A stretch of DNA of 64,000 nt from Agriterribacter humi (GCF_009192765.1 NZ_VOHQ01000001.1:682001-746000), one strand, 5' to 3'; positions 8,681 through 17,425 are shown, counted from the stretch's first letter. A program made the numbers and translations. The notes: generated by a model not told the origin, from the sequence alone.

Positions 8681-10297
8681 ATGTACAATTTTTTTTGCAT
8701 GAACCATCAATCAGAGGATAGTTTTTATGATGAACCTAACAGTATTGCTACTATGAGACCCAATTGCGTCGCACTCTTCAACACGCTGTTCTCTATTGAG
8801 CATAAAAAAAGCATCATAAAAAAAGTTGGTTTTTTCACTTTATTATTATTGCTGTTCAATTCATTTTCTTTCTCACAAGCCCTGGGTACGGATCCTGAAA
8901 AAGGCAGGGGCACTTACAAAAACCGCACATTTTTCAATCTCGAAAGATATTGGGATACGGCTAAAGTTTGTTCGAATCCGCACAAAGGATGGAGCGTTCA
9001 TTATTTCAGTAATAGTATATCAAACTATGGAAACCACCTGGCGCCCAACGATTCCCTGCCCGATTTCCCGGGATTGAATGATATTTATTTCAGGCTGGCA
9101 TGGAGCTATCTCGAACCAAAGGAGGGCGTTTATAACTGGACATTGATAGATACCCTTATTCAAAAATGGGTAAAATGGGGGCATACCGTTTCCTTTCGCA
9201 TTACCTGCAAAGAAACGAATATCGTATACGCCACTCCCGAATGGGTGAGGCTTGCAGGCGCCAAAGGAACCTTCGTCAATCATCCCGATCTCAAAATAAA
9301 AGCCTGGGCGCCGGATTATGATGACCCGGTTTTTATGCAGAAGCTGAACAACTTTCATAAAGCATTTGCTAACCGTTACGATGGCAAACCCTGGGTGGAG
9401 TATGTTGATATTGGCAGCTTAGGCGACTGGGGTGAAGCGCACACTGCATATTCAGGCTGGAAGGATATCCCGGTAGAGATTCTGAAACAACATATTGACA
9501 TGTATAAACGCTGGTATAAGAAAACAACCCTTATCATCAGCGATGATGCAATAGGGCAGCGCGATACGGATGACGGATCGGATTATATCATATTTGACTA
9601 CGCCTTAAAAAACGGTATTGGATTCAGGGATGACAGCGGGAATGTGAAGTGGTATAAAACCCTGGGATTCGGACCATCGTGCATCCGTACGCCGGAACTT
9701 TTTTCTGCTACATACAAAAAACTTCCTGTGGTGCTTGAGTCGGATCATTACGGAGATGTTGTTGAAGGCAATATGTGGAATAATGGTGAAGGTCTGCTGA
9801 AAGCGGTATACGAAACGCATGCTTCGCTTGTGGGGTTTCACTATTATCCCCGGGAATGGCTTAAAGAAAATTACGATTATGCAAAAAAGATAACAAACAT
9901 TGCCGGCTACTGGTATTTCCCCAAATTCGCTATGCTGCCGGATACCTTGCGCAAAAACAGTGAGCATAATTATTTGCGGCTCACATGGGAAAATCATGGC
10001 GTGGCGCCCGCCTATCATAGGTTCATCCTGTCTGTGGCGCTGATCAGTAAATCAGGTGGAAAAAGGTTTGTGCAGAAACTAACGGGTTCGGATTGCCGAA
10101 ACTGGCTGCCGGGGGAAATCATTGCCGAACAGCACCCCCTTACTATAAATAAAAACATGCAACCAGGCATTTACGGTATAGCCATCGGCTTACGGGATGA
10201 ATGTGGCTTTCATAACAAAGCTATTGAGCTGCCCATGAAAGATAGCAGGAAATTGGAGGGAGGATTGTATAAGATAGGAGAAATTGTAATAAACTAA
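8681..10297 (+). CDS. DUF4832 protein with glycosidase-like TIM barrel
   Basis: An exported protein of up to 538 residues. The hydrophobic signal core (VGFFTLLLLLFNSFSFSQA) lies unusually late, at residues 48-66, so the start is uncertain. ATG 8681, 8699 and 8753 are all in frame. The stretch that encodes residues 20-34 is copy B of a dispersed repeat, which may have replaced the original 5' end. After the signal comes a (beta/alpha)8-like domain (RLAWSYLEPKEGVYNW, YVDIGSLGDWGEAH) and then the DUF4832 C-terminal beta domain. Related proteins are probable glycosidases of unknown specificity. It lies 3 bases after the M14 gene. Confidence 0.7.
   Translation: MYNFFCMNHQSEDSFYDEPNSIATMRPNCVALFNTLFSIEHKKSIIKKVGFFTLLLLLFNSFSFSQALGTDPEKGRGTYKNRTFFNLERYWDTAKVCSNPHKGWSVHYFSNSISNYGNHLAPNDSLPDFPGLNDIYFRLAWSYLEPKEGVYNWTLIDTLIQKWVKWGHTVSFRITCKETNIVYATPEWVRLAGAKGTFVNHPDLKIKAWAPDYDDPVFMQKLNNFHKAFANRYDGKPWVEYVDIGSLGDWGEAHTAYSGWKDIPVEILKQHIDMYKRWYKKTTLIISDDAIGQRDTDDGSDYIIFDYALKNGIGFRDDSGNVKWYKTLGFGPSCIRTPELFSATYKKLPVVLESDHYGDVVEGNMWNNGEGLLKAVYETHASLVGFHYYPREWLKENYDYAKKITNIAGYWYFPKFAMLPDTLRKNSEHNYLRLTWENHGVAPAYHRFILSVALISKSGGKRFVQKLTGSDCRNWLPGEIIAEQHPLTINKNMQPGIYGIAIGLRDECGFHNKAIELPMKDSRKLEGGLYKIGEIVIN
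8740..8782. repeat. Dispersed repeat, copy B, inside a 5' coding region
   Basis: CAGTATTGCTACTATGAGA... through GTCGCACTCTTCAAC matches both ends of the copy at 5969-6039 and lacks its central 28 bases. It sits in frame at the start of the DUF4832 gene and supplies one candidate start codon (8753). Confidence 0.6.
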
Positions 10298-10319
10298 TTA
10301 AGCCAGGCCCTACATGTCT

Positions 10320-10440
10320 TTTTTCACCACATAGACACAGTAGGATCATAGAAAAGCATAGGATATTGTTTTGTTCCAAAAACTATGTGTACCTATGTTT
10401 CGATGCTTCTATATTTTTCAAAAAAACCAGGTGAATTATA
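10320..10440. repeat. Intergenic ACATAG-word inverted repeat region
   Basis: CACATAGACACAGTAGG and AAAAGCATAGG on the left are mirrored loosely by CTATGTGTACCTATG and GATGCTTCTAT on the right. The arms are imperfect. Such 'CACATAGACACATAG' text is a common kind of low-complexity Bacteroidota spacer. Confidence 0.35.
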
Positions 10441-10521
10441 AAAAAATGAAGTCAACGGCGTATTTATTTTTGATGTCCGTAAGATAGCTTTAAAAGGAGG
10501 CATCGTACAGAGCTTGATCTT

Positions 10522-10529
10522 TAATTTTG
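10522..10529 (+). promoter_or_regulatory. Putative -7 box (TAATTTTG)
   Basis: It matches TAnnTTTG. Transcription from here would start near 10535, 30 bases before the ATG at 10565, which supports that start over an in-frame codon at 10514. No -33 element was found. Confidence 0.4.
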
Positions 10530-10564
10530 TATGGATATTAACACACAAAAAAAAGATAATCAAA

Positions 10565-11926
10565 ATGACTGAAAATATCCCACCACAAACACTGTCTTCA
10601 GATATACTCCGGGATAACCTGGATTATACCCTGTTTTCATGGAGTAAGCAAAAAGGAATTAATCCTATACTGGTGGAGAAAGGACAAGGTGTTTATTTTT
10701 ATGACTATGAAGGGAAAAAATACCTTGACTTTTCATCCGGGTTAATGAATGTCAATATTGGGCACGGGCACCCGCGGGTTGCGGCTGCCGTGTTGCAGCA
10801 AATGAACCAGGTGAGCTATGTTACACCGTCTTGCGCAACAAAAGTACGTGGAGACCTCGGCAAAAAACTCTCCGAAATTGCACCGCCAGGTATAACCAAA
10901 ACTTTATTTACTACGGGCGGTGCGGAAGCAATTGAAAATGCTATAAAGCTGGCAAGACTCTATACAGGCAAACATAAAATTTTGGCCCGGTACCGCGCCT
11001 TTCATGGCGCTTCTTATGGTGCGATGAGTGCTGGCGGAGATCCAAGAAAGTTACCACACGACAGTCAACAGGTTGGAAACATTGTTCATATAGAAGATCC
11101 TTATTGCTATCGCTGTCCCTGGTCGCAACCCGGACCGGATACCTGCGGCCGTGAATGTGTAAGCCATATCGAACGCGTAATACAATTTGAAGGTACTGAA
11201 ACCGTCGCTGCCATTATTATGGAGGGAGAAAGTGGTACTTCGGGTTGTATCAAATATCCTGAAGGATACCTGAAGCAGGTGAGAGCGCTCTGCGACAAAT
11301 ATGACATCCTGTTTATTGCAGATGAGGTAATGAGTGGCTTTGGAAGAACCGGTCATTGGTTTGCCGTTAACGCTCACGGTGTAATACCTGATATGATTGC
11401 AACAGCAAAGGGAATAACGGCCGGCTATTTGCCACTTGGAGCGCTTATGGTGAGCGATAAAATTGCTGCCCGGTTTGATGACCAGGTATTATGGCTTGGA
11501 TTAACCTATTCCGCGCACCCGGTAAGCTGTGCTGCGGCGCTGGAAGTATTAAAAATTTATGAAGACGAGAACATGATTGCCAACGCGGCGGAGATGGGAA
11601 GGTATATAGACAGGCGTATGAAGGAAATGCAAGCTATTCACCCGTGCATTGGCGATTTTAGGAATACCGGTTTATTGGGTTGTATTGAATTGGTTAAAAA
11701 CCGGGTTACAAAAGAACCAATGGCTCCGTATAATGCTACCGCATCAGAAATGAGTATAATGAATGAAGTAGCCGCCTGCCTGAGAAAACTTGGTATGTAT
11801 ACTTTTGTGCGGTGGAATTATATTTTTATTGCGCCACCACTTTGCATTACCGTTGAACAAATTGAAGAAGGGCTGACTATTATTTCCGAAGCATTAAAGA
11901 TTGCGGATAAGCATTGCTATTTATAA
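10565..11926 (+). CDS. Class III aminotransferase (PLP-dependent)
   Basis: A 453-residue enzyme of the omega-amino-acid/diaminobutyrate aminotransferase class. It contains the family blocks YLDFSSGLMNVNIGHGHP near the N-terminus, TTGGAEAIENAIKLAR, the PLP-anchoring Asp in FIADEVMSGFGRTG, and the Schiff-base lysine in TATAKGITAGYLPLGA. A cysteine cluster (YCYRCPW...CGRECV) sits at residues about 180-200 and also occurs in some relatives. It should transfer an amino group between an omega-amino donor and pyruvate or 2-oxoglutarate. The donor is not inferable. It stands alone, followed by a strong hairpin at 11960. Confidence 0.85.
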   Translation: MTENIPPQTLSSDILRDNLDYTLFSWSKQKGINPILVEKGQGVYFYDYEGKKYLDFSSGLMNVNIGHGHPRVAAAVLQQMNQVSYVTPSCATKVRGDLGKKLSEIAPPGITKTLFTTGGAEAIENAIKLARLYTGKHKILARYRAFHGASYGAMSAGGDPRKLPHDSQQVGNIVHIEDPYCYRCPWSQPGPDTCGRECVSHIERVIQFEGTETVAAIIMEGESGTSGCIKYPEGYLKQVRALCDKYDILFIADEVMSGFGRTGHWFAVNAHGVIPDMIATAKGITAGYLPLGALMVSDKIAARFDDQVLWLGLTYSAHPVSCAAALEVLKIYEDENMIANAAEMGRYIDRRMKEMQAIHPCIGDFRNTGLLGCIELVKNRVTKEPMAPYNATASEMSIMNEVAACLRKLGMYTFVRWNYIFIAPPLCITVEQIEEGLTIISEALKIADKHCYL

Positions 11927-11958
11927 ACGACAGCAGGTATATAAAATACAACAAAAAA

Positions 11959-11979
11959 ACGACCGGCGTACCGCCGGCC
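11959..11979. terminator. Bidirectional hairpin between aminotransferase and Uma2 gene
   Basis: CGACCGGCG and CGCCGGCCG pair with one G-U and a 2-nt loop. An A-run lies on the left (a T-run on the minus strand), so the hairpin is a good terminator for the leftward Uma2 transcript and a weaker one for the aminotransferase. Confidence 0.65.
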
Positions 11980-12000
11980 GTTAAAAAACAATATCCTTTC

Positions 12001-12078
12001 CTATTTGCTGATAATGATCTGCCTTGAACGGGCAGGCTGACTTCCTTCAAGTACCTGTGGTATATACGGGGATTCCAT
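12001..12078 (-). CDS. Possible 25-residue micro-ORF or gene tail
   Basis: It starts at ATG 12078, 23 bases after the Uma2 stop, and ends with TAG at 12001, just before the terminator hairpin. The encoded text (ESPYIPQVLEGSQPARSR then QIIISK) looks more protein-like than chance, and the frame stays open upstream without another start (FRFWRGM). It could be a genuine small protein co-transcribed with Uma2 or the surviving C-terminus of a lost gene. Confidence 0.3.
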   Translation of the reverse strand: MESPYIPQVLEGSQPARSRQIIISK

Positions 12079-12101
12079 CCCTCTCCAAAATCTAAATGAA
12101 G

Positions 12102-12692
12102 CTACAACAGTTTTGTTCCTTCATAAATATCGTGCAGGGGTATGGCAAGATCAACTACAGGAATTGCCAGTACTTCATTTAACGATTTATAGTCCTCCAG
12201 TTCCCAGTGACCGGAGGCGTTTATGCGAAAGGCCTCTATCGCAATACTTTCCGAATCAATCAGGATATATGCTTCAAGAGTAGGAATATCACGGTAAAGT
12301 CTGAACTTTTCACCACGATCGTAGCCCTTGGTGGAAGGCGACAGTATTTCAATGATCACCGTTGGTTCAATGGTATAGTCATCGCTTGTTTCTTCTTCAA
12401 TTACATCCCGGCAAATAATTGAAATATCAGGATAGGTAAACAATGTGTTTTCAGGAATATGAATCCGCAAATCGCTGCCATAAGGCTGGCATTGCTTCCC
12501 CTGCAGCCGCATACCAATACCTATCATTAAATTCTTTGCTATCACATTATGCCTCACGCTGGCTCCTGCCATAGCAAATAGCTCTCCCCTGTAATATTCA
12601 TGCTTTTGGAGGGCAGTGCTTTCCCATTCTAAGTATTCTTCGGGTGTTAATTTATTTTTTCCGTAAGCTACAGTAGGTTCACGTAGTTCCAT
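12102..12692 (-). CDS. Uma2 family (DUF820) endonuclease-like protein
   Basis: A 196-residue protein of the Uma2 family, a PD-(D/E)XK nuclease superfamily branch abundant in cyanobacteria and Bacteroidota. The typical N-terminus TPEEYLEWE...[15 protein letters not shown] is present, followed by the core [45 protein letters not shown]. The family function is not established experimentally as far as I know. Proposals are DNA repair or a mobile-element role. A -7-like box lies 16 bases upstream of the start. Confidence 0.85.
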   Translation of the reverse strand: MELREPTVAYGKNKLTPEEYLEWESTALQKHEYYRGELFAMAGASVRHNVIAKNLMIGIGMRLQGKQCQPYGSDLRIHIPENTLFTYPDISIICRDVIEEETSDDYTIEPTVIIEILSPSTKGYDRGEKFRLYRDIPTLEAYILIDSESIAIEAFRINASGHWELEDYKSLNEVLAIPVVDLAIPLHDIYEGTKLL

Positions 12693-12707
12693 AATGCTAT
12701 CAATTTA

Positions 12708-12715
12708 CAAAATTA
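12708..12715 (-). promoter_or_regulatory. Putative -7 box for the Uma2 gene
   Basis: The forward sequence CAAAATTA gives TAATTTTG on the minus strand. It lies 16 bases upstream of the ATG at 12692. No -33 TTTG was found at the standard spacing. Confidence 0.4.
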
Positions 12716-12796
12716 TTTTTAAAAAAGATAGCATTACGAAGTCGTCCGAAATTTTATAGTTTAGATCAGTATATTTCAATTTGAATCAACCAAAAG

Positions 12797-13066
12797 TTGC
12801 TCCTGTTTTTAAAATATTATACAGACGTCAATAAGTTCAACCTGCTTATATCACTCATTGTATTAATAATCGGTCAAAGTCCATCGGCGAGCATTATCAG
12901 TTTTTGCAGTTTTGGAATGGTGGCTTCGTTTATCATATACCGTTATTATTACAACATCCAATATTACTTTTACGCCAACGCGGGACTTTCCAAAAATAAA
13001 TTAATGGTGCAGGTAGCAGTCGTCAATGCAATACTTTCAATGCTTATATTTTTAATAACCGCATGA
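12797..13066 (+). CDS. Small membrane subunit of an ABC unit
   Basis: An 89-residue protein with about three hydrophobic segments (residues 16-27, 35-48, 69-88). Between the last two lies the motif YYFYANAGLSKNKLMVQ. No ATG is available. The frame opens at 12785 and TTG at 12797 is the best start. The stop overlaps the next gene in ATGA (13063-13066), so the two are translationally coupled. It is probably the membrane partner of the ATPase, but it is far shorter than usual permeases. It may be a natural minimal subunit or a 5'-truncated gene. Confidence 0.55.
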   Translation: MLLFLKYYTDVNKFNLLISLIVLIIGQSPSASIISFCSFGMVASFIIYRYYYNIQYYFYANAGLSKNKLMVQVAVVNAILSMLIFLITA

Positions 13067-13743
13067 CTCATCAGCTAAGCATAAGCGCAATCGGCCATTG
13101 CTTCGGTACAAAAAAGATACTGGAAGACATTAGTTTCGAATGCCGCACAGGTGATATAACAGGACTTTTCGGGCGAAACGGCTGTGGTAAATCTACCCTG
13201 CTGAATATACTGTTTGGAACATTAAAACCTGCATCAGGAAGTATACGGATAAATGATGCGCTTCAGCGGAATAACATCATCCGGAAACTAATAAGTTATA
13301 GCCACCAGGAAATATTCCTGCCTCAAAATATCACTGTAAGAAATGTGATCCCCTTGTATTTCCCCGCCGGGGAAGATCAGAATAAAATATTCTATTCACC
13401 CGGTGTACACCATATGGAAACTACCAAAGTGGGTCATCTTTCATTGGGAGAGCAGCGATACCTGCAATTTTTACTGATCATTCATTTAAATCATCCTTTT
13501 GTTTTATTAGATGAACCTTTCTCCATGGTGCAACCCGCGTACCGGGAGATCATCAAAGAAAAGATACGGGAACTGCAAACAGTAAAAGGGTTTATAATAA
13601 CCGATCACTACTATAAAGATGTACTGGATATTGCCACAAAAAAATTATTGATGAAATCCGGGAAAATAATACCCGTTAATGATGAATATGATCTGTCTGC
13701 TGCAGGCTATCTCCCCGCCAGGCAGTATGGAAATAACATGTAA
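13063..13743 (+). CDS. ABC transporter ATP-binding protein
   Basis: A 226-residue ATPase subunit with Walker A GRNGCGKST at residues 37-45, Q-loop text at SYSHQEIF, signature LSLGEQ at 126-131, Walker B FVLLDE at 146-151 and an H-loop histidine at about 182 (ITDHY). The usual LSGGQ is replaced by LSLGE. The helical subdomain is short. It is coupled by a 4-base overlap to the small membrane protein before it. No substrate-binding protein or full-length permease is adjacent, so the exported or imported substrate is unknown. Confidence 0.85.
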   Translation: MTHQLSISAIGHCFGTKKILEDISFECRTGDITGLFGRNGCGKSTLLNILFGTLKPASGSIRINDALQRNNIIRKLISYSHQEIFLPQNITVRNVIPLYFPAGEDQNKIFYSPGVHHMETTKVGHLSLGEQRYLQFLLIIHLNHPFVLLDEPFSMVQPAYREIIKEKIRELQTVKGFIITDHYYKDVLDIATKKLLMKSGKIIPVNDEYDLSAAGYLPARQYGNNM

Positions 13744-13769
13744 ATTCCATAACTATACACCCGCTGCCT

Positions 13770-15005
13770 TTACCTGAACTGCACCGCCTTGGCTGGCTGT
13801 ATTCTGCGGCTAACCAATGAAGGAATTAATAAAGTAAGTGTACACACCAGCAGTGTACCAGCAACTACAAGCAACACCTGCCACCATATTATTTTAACCG
13901 GTACTACCAGCATGTAATAAGCATTCTCATCCCAGAACGTAAGAAACCCTGTTTTTTGCTGCAATACACAAATTCCCAAACCAATAACCAATCCCAGGAA
14001 AATGCCCACTGCCGTAATGATAACGCCCTGCATTGTAAATATTTTCTGCACCGTCCAGTCTGTTGCGCCTACTGCTTTTAAAACACCGATCATCCTGGTG
14101 CGTTCCAGCACCATAATAATTAAGCAGGTTATGAGGTTTATGATGGCAATAATGATCATTACGCCAAGCACTACATCGCGGTTAACATCCTGCAGTTGCA
14201 GCCAGTCAAAAATATTTGGATAAATATCCCTGATGGTTTTGCTTCCCCATTCACTGGGCAGGGCTTCAAATATTTCATTGTTTACCCGGTCCATTGCATG
14301 GTAATCCTTTAAAAAAATTTCATACCCTCCTATTTCACCACCATCCCAGCCGTTCAGCCTTTGTACCAGCGTCAGATCACCAATGGCATACAACTTGTCG
14401 TATTCCTCCATATTGGTTTTATATAACCCTACAATAGTCAGTTTGTCCGGACGCGGCTTTTGATCCTCACCTTTAAAAAAATAGATCAATACCCTGTCAT
14501 TTACTTTCAGTTGTAACTGCTTTGCCGTATACTCCGATATTACAATTTCGCGGCTGTAAGAACTATCATTGAATTTTACCCACCTTCCGGCAGTAAGGAA
14601 CTGCCGCATGGAGCTGAAATCATATTCATTGCCTACACCTTTAAAAAGAACGCCCTCAATAGATTCCGGGGTTTTAAGAATGGCATACTTGGTGGCAAAA
14701 GACTGCACCTGTTTTACCCCTTCTATTTTATATAATTCACTAACAATCGTATCATTTTTCAGGATAGGCGATTCTTCCGCAATGGCCGCTTTATACTGTT
14801 CATAATGCTGTACCCGCAAGTGCCCCCAAAAGCTAAATATTTTTTGGCTAACCGCTTCCTGGAAACCATTTACAAAAGCCAGTGTCATAATCATCACCGC
14901 CACGCTGATAGCAGTTGCGGCTATTGCCAGCCTGATGATAAAACGCGAAAACGAGCGCTCCCTGTTAAATGCTATCCGCCTTGCTATAAATGAAGCTATA
15001 TTCAA
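13770..15005 (-). CDS. FtsX-like ABC permease (LolC/LolE or MacB type)
   Basis: A 411-residue inner-membrane protein. A first membrane helix at about residues 20-45 (LAIAATAISVAVMIMTLAF) is followed by a large periplasmic domain of about 220 residues. Three C-terminal helices follow, with the FtsX core near VLERTRMIGVLKAVGATDWTVQ. This is the layout of lipoprotein-releasing permeases, which extract lipoproteins for transport to the outer membrane. The nearest ATPase gene (13063) is on the other strand, converges on it and looks unrelated, so the partner ATPase is probably elsewhere. Confidence 0.82.
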   Translation of the reverse strand: MNIASFIARRIAFNRERSFSRFIIRLAIAATAISVAVMIMTLAFVNGFQEAVSQKIFSFWGHLRVQHYEQYKAAIAEESPILKNDTIVSELYKIEGVKQVQSFATKYAILKTPESIEGVLFKGVGNEYDFSSMRQFLTAGRWVKFNDSSYSREIVISEYTAKQLQLKVNDRVLIYFFKGEDQKPRPDKLTIVGLYKTNMEEYDKLYAIGDLTLVQRLNGWDGGEIGGYEIFLKDYHAMDRVNNEIFEALPSEWGSKTIRDIYPNIFDWLQLQDVNRDVVLGVMIIIAIINLITCLIIMVLERTRMIGVLKAVGATDWTVQKIFTMQGVIITAVGIFLGLVIGLGICVLQQKTGFLTFWDENAYYMLVVPVKIIWWQVLLVVAGTLLVCTLTLLIPSLVSRRIQPAKAVQFR

Positions 15006-15048
15006 TCCCTGCGATTTTACTAAATTGTGAAGATAAAAGAATTAGCCG

Positions 15049-16341
15049 ATGTATAAACGTTACTTTGTTGCGTGCTGTGTTTTCTGCCTGCTTTTTTGTA
15101 TAAAATTGTATGCGCAGCGGGAGCCGGATAAGATATTTCAAAAAAATATCAAAACCGTTCAGCTTAACCTGTACGGGGATCAAACGGCTTACCCCATAAT
15201 AAAACTGAACAGCGGCGATATGCTGCAACTGGATTTTGATGACATGGACGGCGATATCAAAAACTATTACTACAATATTGAATTGCGTAATGCGGATTGG
15301 TCGGCCGTGCAAATGGGTTATTTTGATTATGCCAAAGGATATACCAATCAGCGCATATCTACCTACCGCCGTTCGGCGCAGGTGCTTACCAGGTATACCC
15401 ATTACCAGTTGGTATTTCCGGGCAGGGATATTATGCCCACCAAAGCCGGAAATTATGTACTAAAGGTTTTTTTAGATGGCGACACTTCAAAACTGGCATT
15501 CACCAGGCGATTTTTAGTTACCGATGCGGGCATAGCAGTATCGGCGCAGGTTCAGCAGCCCTTTGGTCAGCAGTTTTTCAGAACACACCAGAAAGTACAA
15601 TTTACAGTAAATGCGGGCAGGTTAAATGTAAGCTACCCGCAACAGCAAATAAAAGTGGTGATCCTGCAAAACAACCGTTGGGATAACCGCATACAAAATA
15701 TAAAGCCCAGTATTGTACGTAACAATATGTATGAATACAATACCGAGAAAGATGGTATTATGCCCGCCATGCGGGAATGGCGATGGCTCGACCTTACCAG
15801 TTTTCGTTTGCTTAGTGACAGGGTAAGGCGCCAGGAGAATACCAATACTGCTTATGATCTGTATGTGGTACCCGATCCATCGCGTAATACCCAGCGGTAT
15901 ATTTATTATAAAGATTATAATGGCATATATGCGGCATTGACCAATGAAAACGTAAATCCCTACTGGAATGGCGATTATGCTACGGTGCATTTTACATATA
16001 AAACGCCTACCAATACACCGTATACCAAAGATCTGTATCTTATTGGGCAAATTACCAATTATGGAACGGACGATAGTGCTAAAATGCGCTGGAACCAGCA
16101 ACAAAGCGCCTACGAGACCACGCTGCAACTTAAACAGGGTTACTATGATTATGCTTACGCCCTGGCAGATGGTAAAAGCAATCCTCCCAAATTTATTACA
16201 GATGAAACGGAAGGCAATATATGGGAAACAGAGAACCAATACAGCATATTGGTATATTACCGTGAACTGGGCGGAAGGTATGACCAGTTGATGAATGTAA
16301 CGGTAATCAATTCGATGATGAACCGGCCCGGGCAGTTTTAG
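15049..16341 (+). CDS. Type IX secretion system plug protein (DUF5103)
   Basis: A 430-residue secreted protein with signal peptide CVFCLLFCIKLYAQ. It matches the DUF5103/T9SS plug family: an N-terminal beta domain (IKTVQLNLYGDQTAYPIIKLNSGD), YYYNIELRNADWS, YQLVFPG, and a C-terminal Ig/CBM-like domain (TKDLYLIGQITNYGTDDSAKMRWN). Plug proteins close the periplasmic side of the SprA translocon pore when it is empty, so the organism should have a working T9SS. It is divergent from the LolC/E-like permease by 43 bases. No clear promoter box was seen. Confidence 0.82.
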   Translation: MYKRYFVACCVFCLLFCIKLYAQREPDKIFQKNIKTVQLNLYGDQTAYPIIKLNSGDMLQLDFDDMDGDIKNYYYNIELRNADWSAVQMGYFDYAKGYTNQRISTYRRSAQVLTRYTHYQLVFPGRDIMPTKAGNYVLKVFLDGDTSKLAFTRRFLVTDAGIAVSAQVQQPFGQQFFRTHQKVQFTVNAGRLNVSYPQQQIKVVILQNNRWDNRIQNIKPSIVRNNMYEYNTEKDGIMPAMREWRWLDLTSFRLLSDRVRRQENTNTAYDLYVVPDPSRNTQRYIYYKDYNGIYAALTNENVNPYWNGDYATVHFTYKTPTNTPYTKDLYLIGQITNYGTDDSAKMRWNQQQSAYETTLQLKQGYYDYAYALADGKSNPPKFITDETEGNIWETENQYSILVYYRELGGRYDQLMNVTVINSMMNRPGQF

Positions 16342-16344
16342 GAA

Positions 16345-16380
16345 TCAGAATTTGAAATTTGAAATTTAATATTTGAGATT
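16345..16380. repeat. AAATTTGA-word spacer
   Basis: A short tract of degenerate units (GAATTTGAAATTTGAAATTT, then AATATTTGAGATT). It belongs to the family of word-like intergenic tracts described for the iol operon. Confidence 0.5.
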
Positions 16381-16489
16381 GCATCCTACTCCGGAGTCAT
16401 ACATAAGCAGTAATTGCTGCTCATAGCTGATCTGACAGCCCCTTTGGATTTCGAATTTAGTGATTTCGGATTTTATTCGCTTCTGGGAA

Positions 16490-16520
16490 TTTGTCTTTTG
16501 GTGCTTCCTTCGTATCTTTG
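16490..16520 (+). promoter_or_regulatory. Promoter of SRP RNA
   Basis: A -33 element TTTG at 16490-16493 and a -7 element TATCTTTG at 16513-16520 are separated by 19 bases, an exact match to the Bacteroidota housekeeping promoter (TTTG-N19-TAnnTTTG). Transcription would start at about 16525, exactly at the first paired base of the RNA. Confidence 0.8.
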
Positions 16521-16524
16521 CAGC

Positions 16525-16618
16525 GGCAAGTCTTATACGACCAGCTCCTGCTGAACTCCCCCAGGACCGGAAGGTAGCAAGGGTAGGTGGTTGAGCGGTG
16601 CGATGTAAGTAACTTGCC
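16525..16618 (+). ncRNA. ffs: Signal recognition particle RNA (small bacterial type)
   Basis: A 94-nt RNA. The conserved apical domain is unmistakable: GCTGAACTCCCCCAGGACCG, then GAAGGTAGCAAGGGTAGG, with the GGAA-type tetraloop and the asymmetric internal loops bound by Ffh. The terminal stem is GGCAAG (16525-16530) paired with CTTGCC (16613-16618). A T-run follows directly, so the terminal stem also serves as terminator. It would act with Ffh and FtsY in co-translational membrane targeting. Confidence 0.93.
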
Positions 16619-16625
16619 TTTTTTT
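16613..16625 (+). terminator. Terminator of SRP RNA
   Basis: The 3' arm of the closing stem (CTTGCC) is followed by seven T residues at 16619-16625. Confidence 0.7.
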
Positions 16626-16687
16626 ATTCTTATATTCGTTCTCTTATTTATACAACATTTAAACGAATCAAAGCAAATATTAAGGTT

Positions 16688-17347
16688 ATGAAATTTTTTA
16701 TTGATACAGCCAACCTGGCGCAAATTAAAGAGGCCCACGAATTAGGTATATTAGATGGCGTTACAACCAACCCTTCCTTAATGGCTAAAGAAGGCATTAA
16801 AGGTGATGAAGCTATAAGAAATCACTATAAAACCATTTGTGAACTGGTAGACGGAGGAGATGTGAGCGCGGAAGTAATTTCCACAGACTTTGAAGGTATT
16901 GTTGCCGAAGGAAAGATATTAGCGGCTATTCACCCTAGTATAGTAGTAAAAGTACCTATGATTAAAGATGGTATAAAAGCATTAAAATGGTTTTCCGACA
17001 ATAGCATTAAAACCAATTGCACACTGGTATTTTCTGCCGGGCAGGCTATTCTGGCCGCCAAAGCAGGCGCCAATTATGTGTCTCCGTTTATTGGCAGAAT
17101 AGACGACAGCAGTTGGGATGGCATGGAACTGATTGGGCAAATTGCACAGATATACGCCCTGCAGGGATTTAAAACAGAGATATTAGCGGCTTCCATTCGC
17201 AGCTCATTGCATATTGTAAGAGCAGCCGAATTAGGCGCCAACGTATGTACCTGCCCATTGGAACCCATTTTAGGTTTACTGAAACATCCTTTAACCGATA
17301 TTGGCCTAGCCAAATTTTTAGAAGATGCCAAAAAAATGCAGCATTGA
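16688..17347 (+). CDS. fsa: TalC/FSA-type small transaldolase
   Basis: A 219-residue decameric-type aldolase of the FSA/TalC/MipB family. The sequence [20 protein letters not shown] and the Schiff-base lysine 88 in VVKVPM are typical. At the two positions that separate activities, this protein has Glu62 (SAEV) and Phe134 (VSPFIGR), the pattern of transaldolases. Fructose-6-phosphate aldolases have Gln and Tyr there. It most likely moves dihydroxyacetone units between sedoheptulose-7-phosphate and glyceraldehyde-3-phosphate in the pentose phosphate pathway. It is monocistronic, 70 bases after the SRP RNA, with a terminator at 17396. Confidence 0.9.
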   Translation: MKFFIDTANLAQIKEAHELGILDGVTTNPSLMAKEGIKGDEAIRNHYKTICELVDGGDVSAEVISTDFEGIVAEGKILAAIHPSIVVKVPMIKDGIKALKWFSDNSIKTNCTLVFSAGQAILAAKAGANYVSPFIGRIDDSSWDGMELIGQIAQIYALQGFKTEILAASIRSSLHIVRAAELGANVCTCPLEPILGLLKHPLTDIGLAKFLEDAKKMQH

Positions 17348-17395
17348 TGGGATAAAGGGGAATAGTGAGTAGTGAGCATGTTCAAAAAAAATTAC

Positions 17396-17425
17396 AAGTC
17401 CGGGAGCGCATTCCGGGCTTTTTTT
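17396..17425 (+). terminator. Terminator after transaldolase gene
   Basis: AAGTCCGGGA (17396-17405) and TTCCGGGCTT (17411-17420) pair through all ten positions (two G-U), with loop GCGCA and a following T-run. Confidence 0.75.

Noticed and set aside
15622-16239. 205-codon minus-strand frame
   Set aside because: It is antisense to the T9SS plug gene and shows no family motif.
16457-16738. 93-codon minus-strand frame over the SRP RNA
   Set aside because: It overlaps the SRP RNA and its promoter, so it is a chance frame.
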